Origin: Loripinus fragilis
Taxonomy: Eukaryota > Mollusca > Bivalvia > Lucinida > Lucinidae
Direction of reading: 5' to 3'
Length of the DNA stretch: 64,000 bases
Assembly (NCBI GenBank): GCA_964019695.1
Contig: OZ026522.1
Coordinates: 76,601,601-76,665,600 of the forward strand
Of the stretch, positions 10,299-22,829 are shown one piece after another. The notes beneath the pieces are model-generated. The model saw only the letters and a program-made list of their open reading frames with translations. It had not been told where the DNA came from and ran no database searches. The stretch's first letter is position 1. Every line of letters starts with the position of its first letter. The translations under genes and the position numbers were made by a program.

Positions 10299-13200
10299 GC
10301 ATCCAATTTAGGTTACCTTGCACCCCCAGGACAATTTTTCTTGGGTGCTAAATTGTTTATTGGGACCCCCAAAATGCAAAACGAAGGTGTCTTAAAAAAA
10401 TTGGTATGAGCTATGTGAAAATGCAAGGTTTCCATAGCAACCCATAGCGGATTTGAGAATGGGGGTTTGCCTACAACAGTACTCATATCTCAGCTGCTGC
10501 TTATCCTAGACTACTAAACTAAATACCAAATTAAAGCTTAGACAAAGGCCTATTATCCCCGCGTGCATATGCAAATTATCTAATTTGCATGTTCATAAAT
10601 ATTTATGAAAACATTAAAAATGTATTTCATGAATTGGAGTATATGTACAAGATGAATAATATATCAGCTACTTATAGCCATAGATTGCTAAAATTTGTAC
10701 TAAAAGAAAGCTAAGACATAGATCTTTCATTTTAAGGTTTAAAATACAAGTTATCATATTTGCATAATTTGCGTATAAATGAATATTTATAAAAACGCTG
10801 AAAATAAGGGTAAATCATTAAAAGTATAAATAGGCTGATTTCATCCCAATATTGTATTTGTTGCATGTATCAATAGTACAATTTGACAAGTCCATTCATA
10901 CAGTGATCCTATATGAATATTATGCCATTCGCATATTCATGCACATACATGTAAACTTAATAAAATGAGGAAAACCACGTCAAAACTAAAAGCCTAGGGG
11001 ATGGGTTGAGGGACGATCTATACTTTACTCCCATGGCCTTTTAAATTCATGCCAAAATGTTCAGTGGGACCCTCTGAATTCGAAACGAAGTTCACCTTTA
11101 AGCATTTTGGTATGGACTATGTGAAAATGCACGGTTTCCATTGCAACCCCATATATGATTTTAGAGAATGGGGGTAGGCCTATAAAACCAATCATATCTA
11201 GTGTTCTACTTATCCTAGAGCACTAAAATTGGTGCCAAATCAAAGCTTAGACACGTGGCTATTGTCCTGTAGTCAGCTATGTTAATCTACTATTTTGCAA
11301 ATTTATAAATATTAATGAAAACCTTAAAAAATAAACAAAATCATAAACAAGTATCCCAACGGGCAACGATCGCTCACCATGGAGCCAGCATAATGTTTGG
11401 AGACACCATAATTTACGATGCTCAGAGGCAGATAACTCTGAACTTGAAACAGTGACCAGGAATTAATTCAAAAACATAAGATATTATGCAGGTTCTAGTT
11501 ATCTGCAAGTATTAAAAAGATCTGAATAAAAAGTGCATTGGAAACCTGGTGGAAGGTGAAGTTTTCAGATACTCAAGGGAAGCTAACTCCGTAGTCAGTT
11601 ATGGGATTTGGCCGAAATTTAAAACTAATCCATACTTTTATGTATGTCCTGGTAACCTACAGGGATGAAGAAAATCAAATAAAAAATGAAGGTGCTAGAG
11701 TGTTCACAACATTATATAGTTATATTTTAGATGCTCAAGGGCAGCTAACTCTGTAGCTGGTGGATGGGTGTAGCGGAAAATCAAACTTATTCAAACTTTT
11801 ATGGAAGTCTTTGTTACCTACAAATGAGGAGGATCCATACAAAAATGAAGGTGCTAGAGTGGTCACAACATTATTCATCAATTTTTAAGATGCTCAAGGG
11901 GAGCTTACTCCAAAATGTGTGATGGGATCTTGACGAAATTAAAACTCAAAGCAAAAATGAAGGTGCTAGAGTGGTAACAACAGATCTCCCATTGTACGTC
12001 TATGCAGATTTTTTATGATGCTCAATGGAAGTTAACTCCACAGTCGAAAGTTGGGTCTACTTTAAATTAAACTCATCCGAGCTTTTATGGTAGTCCTTAA
12101 AAATAAATACTCTTTGATTAAATTTCATGGTTTTTATAGCAACCTATTATGCGACTTTAAAGAATGGTGTATATGTACAAAAACACTCATATCTCAACAG
12201 CATCTCATCCCAGATTACTAAACAAGGTACAAAACTAATTCCTGGACATAACAGTTTAATTTGGTAGTCAGATATGCAAATTATCTAATATACCTATTCA
12301 TGAATATTAATGAAATCTTTAGAAACGAGAGATAAAATCTCTGAAAAAATAAGCGGTGTACGTATAAAATCAGTATATCTCAGCTGCTATGTGTCCTAGT
12401 GTATCAAAATTGGCGCCATATCAATGCTTAGACATAATACTTTTACGGTAAGGTCAGCTATGAAAAACAATTAACATGAATAATAAATAATTTTAATTAA
12501 ACCAGTAGAAATAAATGAAAAATCGCGGAAAATCAAGGGGTGTACTTACAAATCTAATAATATCTCAATTGCTAAGTGCCCAAGAGTACCAAACGTGGTT
12601 TTGAATTAATGCCAAGACAACAGTATGTTCAACAAATGACCGAATTTTAAAAATTATTATATTATAATATTTATGAATATTGATGACACAATGAGCATTC
12701 TGAGAAAAATACTTGAAAATTAAGGGGATATACCTACAAAATTACTCATATCTCAGCAGCTTATAACCCTTAAGTAGCAAACATGGTGCCAACTTATTGG
12801 AATGACACAGCCGTTTATCTCAATGGTAATATGTTCCAGTTGTCTCATTTACATATTCATGAAAATTAATATACATATTAGAACAAAGAGAAAAATTGCT
12901 AAGAAAATAAAGGAGTATACCTACAAAATTACCAATATCTCAGCTGCTAATTGAACTAGAGTAGCAAACATTATACTTAATTTAATATGTTCTTAAAAAG
13001 GTTATCCTTTGGAAGCAAAGAATGCACCAAGGAACTGAAACTAGAGTGTGCAAGCTTTCAGGGCCAGAATAGCTAGTTAAATCTATGCATAACAGTTTTA
13101 CCTAGTGGGAAGATATAAGAATTTTCTAATTTGTATAAGATCAATATTAATAAATATGAACAAGTGTATACAAATTGATAGCAATGAACCTACAAATTTG

Positions 13201-14940
13201 CTCATATCTCAGCGGCTATAAATCTTATACCTTTTATTCGACACTCAAAAAAACTTAGGATTATGCTGTTAGATATGGTACCAAGTTTGCTACTATAGGG
13301 CAATTGAAAGCTAAGATATAAATCATTTTAAAGATACATCCTTTCATTTCAAGTATTTTTCTCCAATTTCTCAGGTTTTCATCAATATTCATGAGAAATT
13401 AAATTTGATGTGTTATGAATTGGATTATATTGGTAAACATGCTGTGTCTAAGTATTAATTTAAAATCAGGTTTGGCACTAAAGGGCATTTAACAACTAAG
13501 ATATGAGTTATTTTGGAAATGCACCCCCTTGATTTTTTCGCATTTTTACATTCATTTCTACTGTTTTCATTTAAATTCATGAATATTCATTACAACTATT
13601 TTTCATATTATTGATTTTGGTTAAGGTACAATGTTTAAGCATTGAATTAGCACTATGTTTGATACACTAGAACACATGGTAGGTGAAATATCAGTAATTT
13701 TATATATCCCCTTATTTTTCTACGATGTTTTCTCTCATTACTAAAGTTTTCATTAATATTCCTGAATATGCAAATGAAATCATTTTCATATAGGATCATT
13801 GGATGAAAGAACTTATCTTATTGTATCACTGATTATATTAAAACTGGCAACAATAGTGGTTTGAAGATGTTTTTGGGCTATTTTATGTTAATTTATGTTT
13901 TTTTTATAATTTTACTTAATTTTTAAGGTCATGTAATATTCATTAATATGCAAATTAGTTGATTTACATATCTGACCACTGGAAGAAAGACATGTGTCTA
14001 AGCTTTCGTTTGACACGAATTTTAGTGCTCTAGGATAAGTAGAATCCTAGATATGATTATATTTGTAGGCCTACCTATTCAAAATCATATAAGGAATTGC
14101 CATGGAAACAATGCATTTTCATATAGCCCATACCAAAATGTTTTGAGGTGAACTTCGTTTCGCATTCAGAGGGTCTCACTGAACAATTTGGCATGAATTT
14201 AAAAGGCCCTGGGAGTGCAGGATAGATCGCACCTCAACCCATCCCCTAGGCTTATAGTTTTTACGCGAGTTTCCTTATTTTTTAAAGTTTCCATGTATAT
14301 TCATGAATATGCAAATGACATAATATTCATATGGGACCACTAGAAGAATGGACTTGTCAAATTGTACCATTGATTATATTAAAACATGCAACAATGACAC
14401 TATTGGGATGAAAATAGCCTATTTATACTTTTAGTGATTTTCCCTTATTTTCTAGCGTTTTTATTCATATTCATGAATACGCAAATTATTCAAATATGAT
14501 AACTTGTATTTTTGACCATGGAACAAAAGACCTATGTCTTAGCTTTCATTCAGTATATTTTTTTTGTAATCTATGGCTAAAAGCAGCGGAGATAATATTC
14601 ATCTTGTACACATATCCCATTCGTGAATCACATTTTTAATGTTTTCATAAATATTTATGAATATGCAAATTAGATAACGGGGGTATTTGGCCTATGTCTA
14701 TGCTTTAGTTTGGTATTACGTTTAGTAGTCTAGGATAAGTGACAGCTGAGATATGAGTACTTTTGTTGGCATAACCCTGGTCTCAAATCCGTTATGGGTT
14801 GCCATGGAAGTCATGCATTTTCGCATAGCCCTAACCAAAATGTTTGAGGACACCTTTGTTTCGCAATTAGGGGGTCCAAATGAACAATTTGGCACCTATG
14901 AAAAATTGTCCTGGGATGCCAGGTAACCTAAATTGGATGC
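10299..14940. mobile_element. 4.6-kb palindromic element with ~1-kb inverted arms
   Basis: The left terminus GCATCCAATTTAGGTTACCT is the exact inverse of the right terminus ending at 14940. The inverse match continues for about 1 kb (10299-~11340 against ~13900-14940), for example CAACCCATCCCCTAGGC at ~14236 against GCCTAGGGGATGGGTTG at ~10991. The interior is built from diverged direct modules around the phrase ATATCTCAGCTGCTA, oriented towards the centre (~13.2 kb) and inverted beyond it. There is no coding capacity. A related right half lies at 31345-32520. No target duplication was found. Confidence 0.8.
11349..12110. mobile_element. Partial copy of the ~165-bp-monomer foldback family (F)
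   Basis: Begins with CCCAACGGGCAACGATCGCTC and contains about four monomers marked by GATGCTCAAGGG.AGCTAACTC. The first ~180 bases are highly similar to the start of the large copy at 48240. It lies inside the left half of the palindromic element, so it is probably a later insertion. Confidence 0.75.
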
Positions 14941-15389
14941 CGAGGTAATAGACTCAAAGTTCTCATGAGCCTGGCTTGTTGTCTGGCTAAGGTAAAATTT
15001 TAGTCTACTCTTCACAATTTTTAGTATCTTATATATATGCAAAACGCCATTTTTGTTATCTACGTTAATTTATTTATATATTGACAGAAATTAAGTATCC
15101 ATGGTAGTTTAAAGTGTCTGTATAGTTGCTATTTGATTTTATTGTGCCAAAGTGACAGAAATGAAAGAAGACACTGCCCATTCCAATACAATGCAAATAA
15201 TTGAATAGATAAGCTGTACGACAGCAGAAGTGACATGTGTATTAGCATATTTTAATATTTATTATACTACACCCTTTCGCAATTTACAAGTTATAAATAG
15301 CTTCAAATATGTGGAAACAGAAATTCATTAGAATAGAGATATGTTTATATATTTATGGTTGGAAAACATAGTTAGTTTATTCTAATATA
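14941..15389. other. Unannotated AT-rich stretch
   Basis: No ORF, tRNA-like head or repeat boundary could be recognised. Confidence 0.4.
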
Positions 15390-16365
15390 CAATCTTTATC
15401 TGCAATTTCGTATAAAATGTAACATAAGTAAATCTGAGGAGCAGAAATACATCTCACAGATGTCTGCAATTGATGGTTATGTCTAGTTTAAACATTTATA
15501 GCTAAAATATATTCATAACTACTACTGGAAATGATCCTATTAGTTTTGTATTTGGTTTACTGCTATTTTCAAGGTTAGTAGGATAACATTGATTACAGCC
15601 CATTGGCACAAAACTGACCAAATAAAACTTAGCAATTCATGGTTTTCGTAGACCCCAAGACATGTTTCTGACTGAAAATAGTAACCAAGATGTTTCTTTC
15701 GTGGGTTTGGGAACATGGTACATTCTTATATGAAATTCATAAAGTCAGTATCTGTAATTTCGTATAAAACGTAACATATGTAACGCTGTTGAGCAGAAAC
15801 ATATCCCACAAATATCTGCAATTGATGTTTATGACTAGATCAAACATTTAAGCTAAAGTAATCTCATTGATAACACTGTAAAATATCCCATTTGTCTTTA
15901 AATTTTGTGTACTGTAATTATTTAATGGTAGTAGGGTCATGGGCGGATCTAGAGGAGGGACAGGGGATCCGGACCCCCCTCCCCACGAAAAATCTCAAAA
16001 ATATAGGGTTCCATAGCAATACTGTTCTGGATCCCCTGAAAAAGCACCAGGCTACCAAGCCAGCATTCAATGTTGACAATCATCGGCACGCCAGCGAAAC
16101 GCCATGTAAATGGCGTTTCTCTGGCGGGCCGATGTTTGCCCGCATATTGTGGTATTTGGATCCTCTCTCAAAAAACAAAAAAAAAATGTTGTCAAAGTTT
16201 GAGCCCCTCTGGCAAAACTTTCTGAATCCGCGCATGAGGGTAACGTTGATTACAGGCAATTTACAGAAAAATGACCACAGAAAACTTAATAAAATATAGT
16301 TTTCTAAGGCCCAAGACGTTTTCCTGAATCTAATAACCAAGTTTGCCTTCCCGGGGGTGCAACAA
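15390..16365. repeat. Direct duplication of ~355 bp, second copy split by a MITE
   Basis: The unit from ~15395 (CTGCAATTTCGTATAAAATGT, TCTGCAATTGATG, ACATTGATTACAG) recurs from ~15750 (CTGTAATTTCGTATAAAACGT, TCTGCAATTGATG, ACGTTGATTACAG). The second copy is interrupted at 15938-16236. Confidence 0.8.
15938..16236. mobile_element. 299-bp MITE with internal hairpin and empty-site evidence
   Basis: Ends CATGGGCGGATC and (inverted) CATGCGCGGATTC, flanked by AGGGT at 15933-15937 and 16237-16241. The unfilled site is visible in the paralogous unit near 15580 (GTTAGTAGGATAACATTG). A strong internal hairpin (16081-16134) has two 25-bp arms with two mismatches and a 4-base loop. A related left end (GGGGCGGATCCGGAGGG) occurs at ~22678. 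Confidence 0.8.
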
Positions 16366-16619
16366 ACTCGCAAAATAGCCCATATATCTCAGTTTGGCCC
16401 CTAGACCATATAAAACGATAACAAACGCAATTAGTATGTGTGTTTCTGTGATTATCTGTTTTAAAAAATGTGTTCATGTGGGTCCAGAAATATCGGCAAT
16501 ATAGTTCGAATGTTTACCCATATCAGCCTTACATCTTTTTAATTGGCCATCAACAAACAGTACATAACCAGATGAGATGCAACCGAACACAGCATCTGAT
16601 CAGGTTCTACGAGGGTTAG

Positions 16620-17642
16620 TCAAAAATAACTGAGCCCTACCTCACCATATCTTAGCCTCACATTGTATACAAGAAATGTGATCATCTTTTATAAGTATAA
16701 CATGTCATAGACGTTTTGACCCAAAATAATTACCCCGGTGAAGCTTCTGTTATGGTTGCTAGGCAACTGAAAATCGTCAGTCAGAGCGATGGGTTCATGA
16801 TCTCCGCCAGCAAGAATATACAGTATGTCTAAAAAAAAGCGTGTGGGCTTGATAGTTTTTGAGAAACTTTTTGAGCAGCTCTTCCTCGCGGTACCACAGG
16901 GTTGTCTGCGGTTTGTGATTGTGGTATTTCCTGATCATACTCACTTACTATTTTTGATAGCTTTTGAGAAAGACATATTTGACATTTATTTTAATAACGT
17001 ATTCAATATTGTCTTTTCGTTATACTTTGTTGATAAATGTTTTGGTGAACACTGATTGCATGCGTTGCCTAGCAACAAAATAAGTCAAAATTTCACTAAT
17101 TTTTAAATACATGAGGATTGTGTTGCCATGGAAACAGAATCATTTATTCCAAACAAGGAATTTACCATTTCTGAGGGTTTATTTGTGTATGCAGTACTGC
17201 AAAAGCGATATTATGATATTATTTTATGTTTTCTATTAAAATTGTGTTAATATGAATGCGGGTGGGGTAAATAATAGGACTTGAGGCACGTAAAAAATTG
17301 CTGAATTCTGAAAGCATCTATAATTTGGGGTGAGTTGTTTTCTTTTCTGTCGCACTGAGTAGGTACATGTAATAGGTATCAAACGACAGTGAATGCAGCA
17401 TTACATTTGCATTATCGTTTATTTGGCAACGCTTAGATATTGCTGTATTACAGCGTGAACGCACCCGTTCGACAGGTCATGTTCGGTTGCCTAGCAACCA
17501 CTATATAAAGCCTACCAACAGATATAAATTAGGTTATTGAATAGATGAAATATAACTGCGATGAAATATCATCTAAATATGTGTCCGTTTACTTGATTTA
17601 AATGTTATAAGGTAGGGCTCAGTTATTTTTGACTAACCCTCG
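16620..17642. mobile_element. Mariner-like non-autonomous element with perfect 33-bp TIRs
   Basis: Both ends start CGAGGGTTAGTCAAAAATA inwards and are identical for 33 bases. TA dinucleotides flank both ends (16618-16619 and 17643-17644). The TIR type and TA target fit Tc1/mariner. No transposase remains in the 1-kb interior. The interior holds an RT-element 3' fragment near 16880-16955 and three copies of GTTGCCTAGCAAC in either orientation. Confidence 0.88.
16880..16955 (+). mobile_element. 5'-truncated 3'-end fragment of RT element (type D)
   Basis: The CTCTTCCTCGCGGTACC ... GTGGTATTTCCTGATCATAC segment is shared with 21608, 24340, 47150 and the minus-strand element at 34896. All copies end at the same 3' point. 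Confidence 0.75.
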
Positions 17643-17941
17643 TACTGCGTTTGCTAACAGAATGTACTTTTACGTTTGAACAAACTTGAGTATAATTCAG
17701 GCCTCCAGATAAAAGTACGGAACTGAAAATTATTTTCTTATTTTTCAACTAAAGCATATGTTGTGAGTACTCAAAAGAACCGTCTATATGAGACAATTCT
17801 TATGAGCACCCGAAATATATGTTTAGATTGCTGGATAAGAAAATAATTGCATTTTTACGCTCAAAAAATTTACTTAACTTGACCTATGAGTATAACAACC
17901 AAATAACTCCTAAAATACCAAATTGAAATCCCTTTTATCAT

Positions 17942-18119
17942 TTTGTTTGTTTTGTTGCTTTACGTCCCAAGTCAACAGCTATGGTCATTGCGGGACGGTC
18001 AGTTCACTTAACCACACTTTTTTACTGGGCAAGCTTGAACAAGCGGGTAACCAGTAATTCGTGCACATACTTTCGCTTGTAACTGACAACAACCCTTCAT
18101 GAATGATTCAGCGGAAGGG
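17942..18119 (-). mobile_element. SINE variant (S2) with target duplication
   Basis: Flanked by CCCTTTTATCAT at 17930-17941 and 18120-18131. It shares the TTTGTTTGTTTTG / CTTTACGTCCCAA 3' tail with family S1, but the body differs, so it is a related subfamily. No clear tRNA-like head is visible. Confidence 0.75.
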
Positions 18120-18131
18120 CCCTTTTATCAT

Positions 18132-18685
18132 AAATGGGTTAATCCTCTTAAGCTAGATGCTCTTTGCCATTCTTATTAACTCGTTGAGACCATTTTTAAC
18201 TTAAAGTTTGTTGGGTGGTTTATTTCACAATCTTTCAAATCGTAAGGGGTTAGTGCATAACATTTGCTAGACTTCTGTAGCTTTTCCACAGTTTCCTTTC
18301 CCCACAAAACTGACGACGTGCTATAATTCAAAAAAGTACTGAAAGAATATCGTATAACAAACGAAAGCCATGCTATAATTCTAAAATACTGAAAGGAATA
18401 TCGTTTTACATTATTATGAAGACATGTTTGGCACTCAAGGATTTTATTTGAACAACAATACATTATCCAAAATTACACAAACTAGGGCATTTTTCAAATG
18501 TACTCTTTACAACCCGGGTAATTTTCCCTTTTTTAATATTATCAGTGGTAATGGATGTCATTACTACTATTATCTATTCATGCCATCTGTGGATTCATAT
18601 TAGTCTTTCTTTAAAAAGTAGAGGGAATGCACACCTGAATCCTTGTCACGAGGAGAGGATTTTAATCACATAATATAAATCCCAT
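18132..18685. other. Unannotated stretch
   Basis: A small direct repeat (GCTATAATTC...ACTGAAAG.AATATCGT, units ~50 bp apart near 18320-18400) is the only structure seen. The ORFs here have no recognisable motif. Confidence 0.4.
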
Positions 18686-18689
18686 TTGT

Positions 18690-18990
18690 CCAACACCTAT
18701 AACGTTCAACTCTTCTTTTCTTTTAATTTGATATGCAACATGACCTTCAGAAACTTTTTAGACCTTTTGACCCCATTCAGGGGTAGTTGGCGTGTAAAAG
18801 GGCACACTATATGCTTGCATTGTGTTCTCTGCTTCATTCCTATTAATTTGATATGCAACATCATAACTAACAGAAAAGAAACAAATGACTTTTGACCAAA
18901 CCCCAGGATCAAGGGTGTGTGTAAGGGTAAAATATTTGCTAGCATGTTATTGTATACTTAATTCCTTTTAATTTGATTTGCAAACATATT
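18690..18990. repeat. Short array of the ~130-bp G satellite
   Basis: Two to three monomers marked by AATTTGATATGCAACAT and TTTTGACC.CA, the same family as the array at 26925-29510. Confidence 0.75.
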
Positions 18991-18994
18991 TCTC

Positions 18995-20150
18995 TAAAAA
19001 CGATTTTATAAAAGCCTATTTGACACCTGTGGTGGGGACATATTGGCCACAAGGGCATATTTTAACAAACGTGGTAGAATTCCACTAGGTGATGCTACAT
19101 ATCAAATATCAAGTCACTAGACCTTGAGGGTTTAAGGAAGGTTTTTTAATGTTTTCCCTAAATAAAAATATGTAAAACAAGTGGCCCAGGCTTTGGCCAT
19201 TATTGCAAAAGGGACATAATGGTAACTACTTGGTAGATGTCTACTAGGTGATTTTACATATCAAATATCAAGACTCTAAGAATTGTGGTTTTAGAGAAAA
19301 ATGTTTTTCATGTCTTCCCTATAATGGCCTATGTAAAAAATGTGACCCCGGAGATGGTGCCATTTTGGGCCCCATGGGCATGATATGTACAAACTTGGTA
19401 GATGGCTACTAGGTGATGGTACATACTAAATATCAAGCTTCTGTGCTTTATGGTTTCAGACAAGAAGGTTTTTAACATGTTTCCCTATATATGCTTAATA
19501 ATGTAAAACATGTGACCCGCGGAGCAGGGCCAATTTTGATCCCATGGGGCATAATTTGAGCAAACGTGGTAGAAACCTACTAGGTGATGCTACATACCGA
19601 GTATCAAGGCTCTAGGCCTAGTGGTTTCATACAAGAAGAGGTTTTCCTGGCTTCCCCATATAAGCCAATGTAAAACATGTGACCCCTGTGACAGGGCCAA
19701 TTTTGCCTCCAGGGACAAAATTTTAACAAACTTGTGAGAGGTTTACTTGGTGGTGATACATGCCGAATACCGGAGCTCTATGCCTTATGGTTTCAGACAA
19801 AAAAATACGTTTACCCTATACATACCTTTGTAAACATGTGACCCCCAGGGCGGGCCGATATTTGGCCACAGGGGTTGAATTTGAACACACTTGGTAAAGA
19901 TCTACTAGATTAAGCTTCATACTAAATATCAAGGCTCTAGACCTTGTTGTTTTAGACTAGAAGATTTTTTAACCTAGATATGCTACGGACCGAACCCATT
20001 TGAACAACTATCATATAGGGTCATATAAGGACCATTACTGCCAAATTTGGTAAAAAATATCGACCCAGTAGTTTAAGAGATGTTCTTTGAGTCAATTGTT
20101 GACGACGCACACCGCTCGACCCAAGAAGCACGACGGCAATCTAGCGATCA
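18995..20150 (+). repeat. Tandem array H, ~165-bp monomers, with terminal unit
   Basis: About six monomers share GGTAGA...CTACTAGGTGATGCTACATA, AAATATCAAGGCTCTAG and ATGTAAAACATGTGACCC. The array ends in a different terminal part (GTTGACGACGCACACCGC near 20098). It resembles dispersed, internally repeated elements I associate with bivalves. It is non-coding. Confidence 0.8.
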
Positions 20151-20316
20151 TGGATACAGTACTACAGTGAGCCAGGCCCTGAGGTTGTCAAACGTGTACA
20201 TGCTGAACTCAATTGAATATGAAATTATCCTGATAATATATGATAGAATGCCAAGAAACTGGCATTTTAACATTTATTAGTAGGGAAAATACAACATCTT
20301 AGCGTTTCAAGCAGTA

Positions 20317-20508
20317 CAGTTAAACCTGCGTAAAACGGCCACTCAAAAATAGACAAAACAAAGATCTTAATGCCAGAAGTTAGAACGTATTGCAGAATGC
20401 CCCCCTTGGAACATTCTGCAATACTTTTGACCTGTATTAAGCGATTGTTGGTATTGAAAACAAATTTTCGGTCTTTTTGAGAGTGGCCGTTTTACACAGG
20501 TTTTACTG
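20317..20508. mobile_element. ~190-bp MITE with TA target and conserved inner hairpin
   Basis: TIRs CAGTTAAACCTGCGTAAAACG and the inverse of CAGTAAAACCTGTGTAAAACG, flanked by TA (20315-20316 and 20509-20510). An inner inverted repeat GTATTGCAGAATG...CATTCTGCAATAC is shared with the copy at 52574. Ends and target suit a Tc1/mariner/pogo-type non-autonomous element. Confidence 0.85.
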
Positions 20509-20510
20509 TA

Positions 20511-21479
20511 ATAATCGTATCGTTACTTTTTCAGCATTTTACTTTGAGCAGTTGAATTTTCTTGCTCAGCCGAGGTGTGCATAAAAAAATAACCTCGGAA
20601 CCAAGCCAGGGGCCTGATAAGACACAACTATTGCTCTAGGTACAATTTTTTTTAGATAGTTCATTTGCGTAACTGCTATTACGCAGTTACGCACATGCGT
20701 AATAAAATAGGGAGGTCACTTAATGTGGCAAAAGTGATTTCCATGCCATAAGGAACTGCTCTTGAAGAAAAGAATTCCCTCCCTCTGGGGGCAAATACTT
20801 CCTTTTAAGAGAAGTTCCCATTATAAAAACGGAAGCAATTGAAACAAATGACTGCTTGATCCATTAGTCTCTCTTTCATGTGCGTAACTTGTTTGACGTT
20901 CTGGCTACGCCATTGCAGTTGATAGATATTCTATTAGAAGTGGTGGGAAAATTGTTCATTTTAGGTCAATTTCGAATGCACTGGAAATCTGATTGAGGGA
21001 AAATGTGTTCATTTTATCCCTTCACACAAAAGCAGGCACTGGATTGTTATTATCGTCCTCTGTGAATCCCATATTAGTCTTTCCTGATTTTACAGTGTCG
21101 TCACATCCGGTGTTAGGTTTTGATTTCGGGGACTCCCCAGTACAACGTGATTTCTCTGCTCGGCTGTACGGTCTCCATCTGCGTTGGGACGATCGATATG
21201 CTCTTCTGGTATAGTGACGTCTAAATGGGGATGGGCGACTGGTGTAGGTTAGGCTAGAGCATGAAGTTGGACTGAAAAATAAATTTTCAAAATGTGTAAT
21301 TTAGTTTATTTTGCCTCTCCTTGTTCCATATAATTAGTAAAATGCTTTATTTACCATAGTTACGAAAATCCACAGAAGTTTTAACCGAAATTCATCTGTA
21401 GAAATGGCCGTGCATTGGTAATTCATACAAAAACCCTATAGACGACAGGTAAGTTACCTGTTGGTAAATTATCAGCTGC
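20511..21479. other. Unannotated stretch
   Basis: An 11-bp perfect hairpin stem (20666-20676 against 20683-20693, TGCGTAACTGC) is present. The 73-codon ORF at 20993-21214 has no known motif. Nothing else could be supported. Confidence 0.4.
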
Positions 21480-22665
21480 TTTTAATGTCCAATCATGTTT
21501 GTCCGATGAGACTAAGCCCCGTCTTCTGAGACGCTTTAAAACCCAAACCACTGTTGGTAAGCCTTCAGGTGCTCCTGGACATAAAAACATTAAAGCCATA
21601 AACCCACACAGCCAGTACTCATCTTGATGGAGAAGAGAGAGCTGATTGCTTTGCTTAATTTGTCTTCCTGGTGTCTCGTGATGGTTGTGCGGCTCTTCCT
21701 CACGGTGCCGCGGGGTTGTCTGCAGTTTGTGATTGTGGTATTTCCTGATCATACTGACTTACTATTTCAACAAGGAACACGGCCACAAACAAAGTTCACT
21801 CATGTTAGTCTGTCTGATGAGATTTTAAGCTATAGCCCCGTCGTCTGAGACACTTGAAAACCAAAATCACTGCCGATGAGCCTTGGGGTGCCTCTGGACA
21901 TAAAAAAAACAACAAAACACCATAAACTCACCCGGCCAGAACTGGTTATAGCCAAGGAACATGGCCACAAACAAAGTCCACGTCTTCTTAGACACTTTAA
22001 AACCAGAACCACTGCTGGTGAGCCCTCGGGTGCTCCTGGACATAAAACCACAAAACCATAAACCCAATCGACCAGTACTGGTTATAGACAACGAAAACGG
22101 CCACAAAGTTCACTCATGTTGGTCTGTCAGGTGATACTTTAAGTCGTGGCCCCGTCTTCTGACATGCTTTAAACCCAGAAACACCGCTGGTGAGCCTTCA
22201 GGTGCTCCTGGATATAAAAACAACAAGATAATAAACCCACCCAGCCAGAACTGGTTATAGCCAAGGAACACGGCAACAAACAAAGTCCACTCATATTAGT
22301 CTGTCAGATGAGCCTTAAAGCCAAGGCCCTGTCTTCTGAGATGCTTTAAAACCAGAACAACTGCCGTTCAAACTTCGGGTGCTCCTGAACTTAAAAAACA
22401 CAAAACCATAAACCCACACAGACAGAATTGGTTATGGCCAAGGAACACGGCCACAAACAAAGTCCACTCATGTTAGTCTGTCGGATGAGATTTTAAGCTA
22501 TGGTCCCATCTTCTGCGACACTTTAAAACCAGAACCACCGCCACTGAGCCTTCAGGTGCTCCTGGACATAAAAACCACAAAACCATAAACCCACCTGGCC
22601 AGTACTGGTTATAGCCAAGGAACACTGCCACAAACAAAAGTCCACTCATGTAAGTCAAGTAGGAC
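21480..22665. repeat. Tandem array I, ~170-177-bp monomers
   Basis: Six monomers start at about 21513, 21841, 21983, 22153, 22330 and 22507, each with TTCTG.GA..CTTTAAAACC, GGTGCTCCTGGACATAAA and GTTATAGCCAAGGAACA. The first is split by an RT-element 3' fragment (21608-21775). ORFs on either strand here are artefacts of the repeat. Confidence 0.88.
21608..21775 (+). mobile_element. 5'-truncated RT element 3' end inserted in array I
   Basis: The segment from CATCTTGATGGAGAAGAGAG to CCTGATCATACTGACTTAC replaces GGTTATAG of the host monomer between GCCAGTACT and CAAGGAACACGG. Same family and same 3' end as 16880, 24340, 34896(-) and 47150. Confidence 0.8.
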
Positions 22666-22829
22666 TTCTCCTAGCAGGGGCGGATCCGGAGGGTGTCCAG
22701 GGTGTTCGCTTGAACCCCCCTCCCATACCCAGTTTTTTAATATACTATTGAACATGAAGATAATGAAATAAGTTGGTCTCCGGGAGACCCAATTATTCCT
22801 TTTCAATGGATATATAAGACTAGAATTCC

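Noticed and set aside
15892..16299. 135-codon plus-strand ORF
   Set aside because: It runs across a MITE insertion and both flanks, so it cannot be an ancestral gene.
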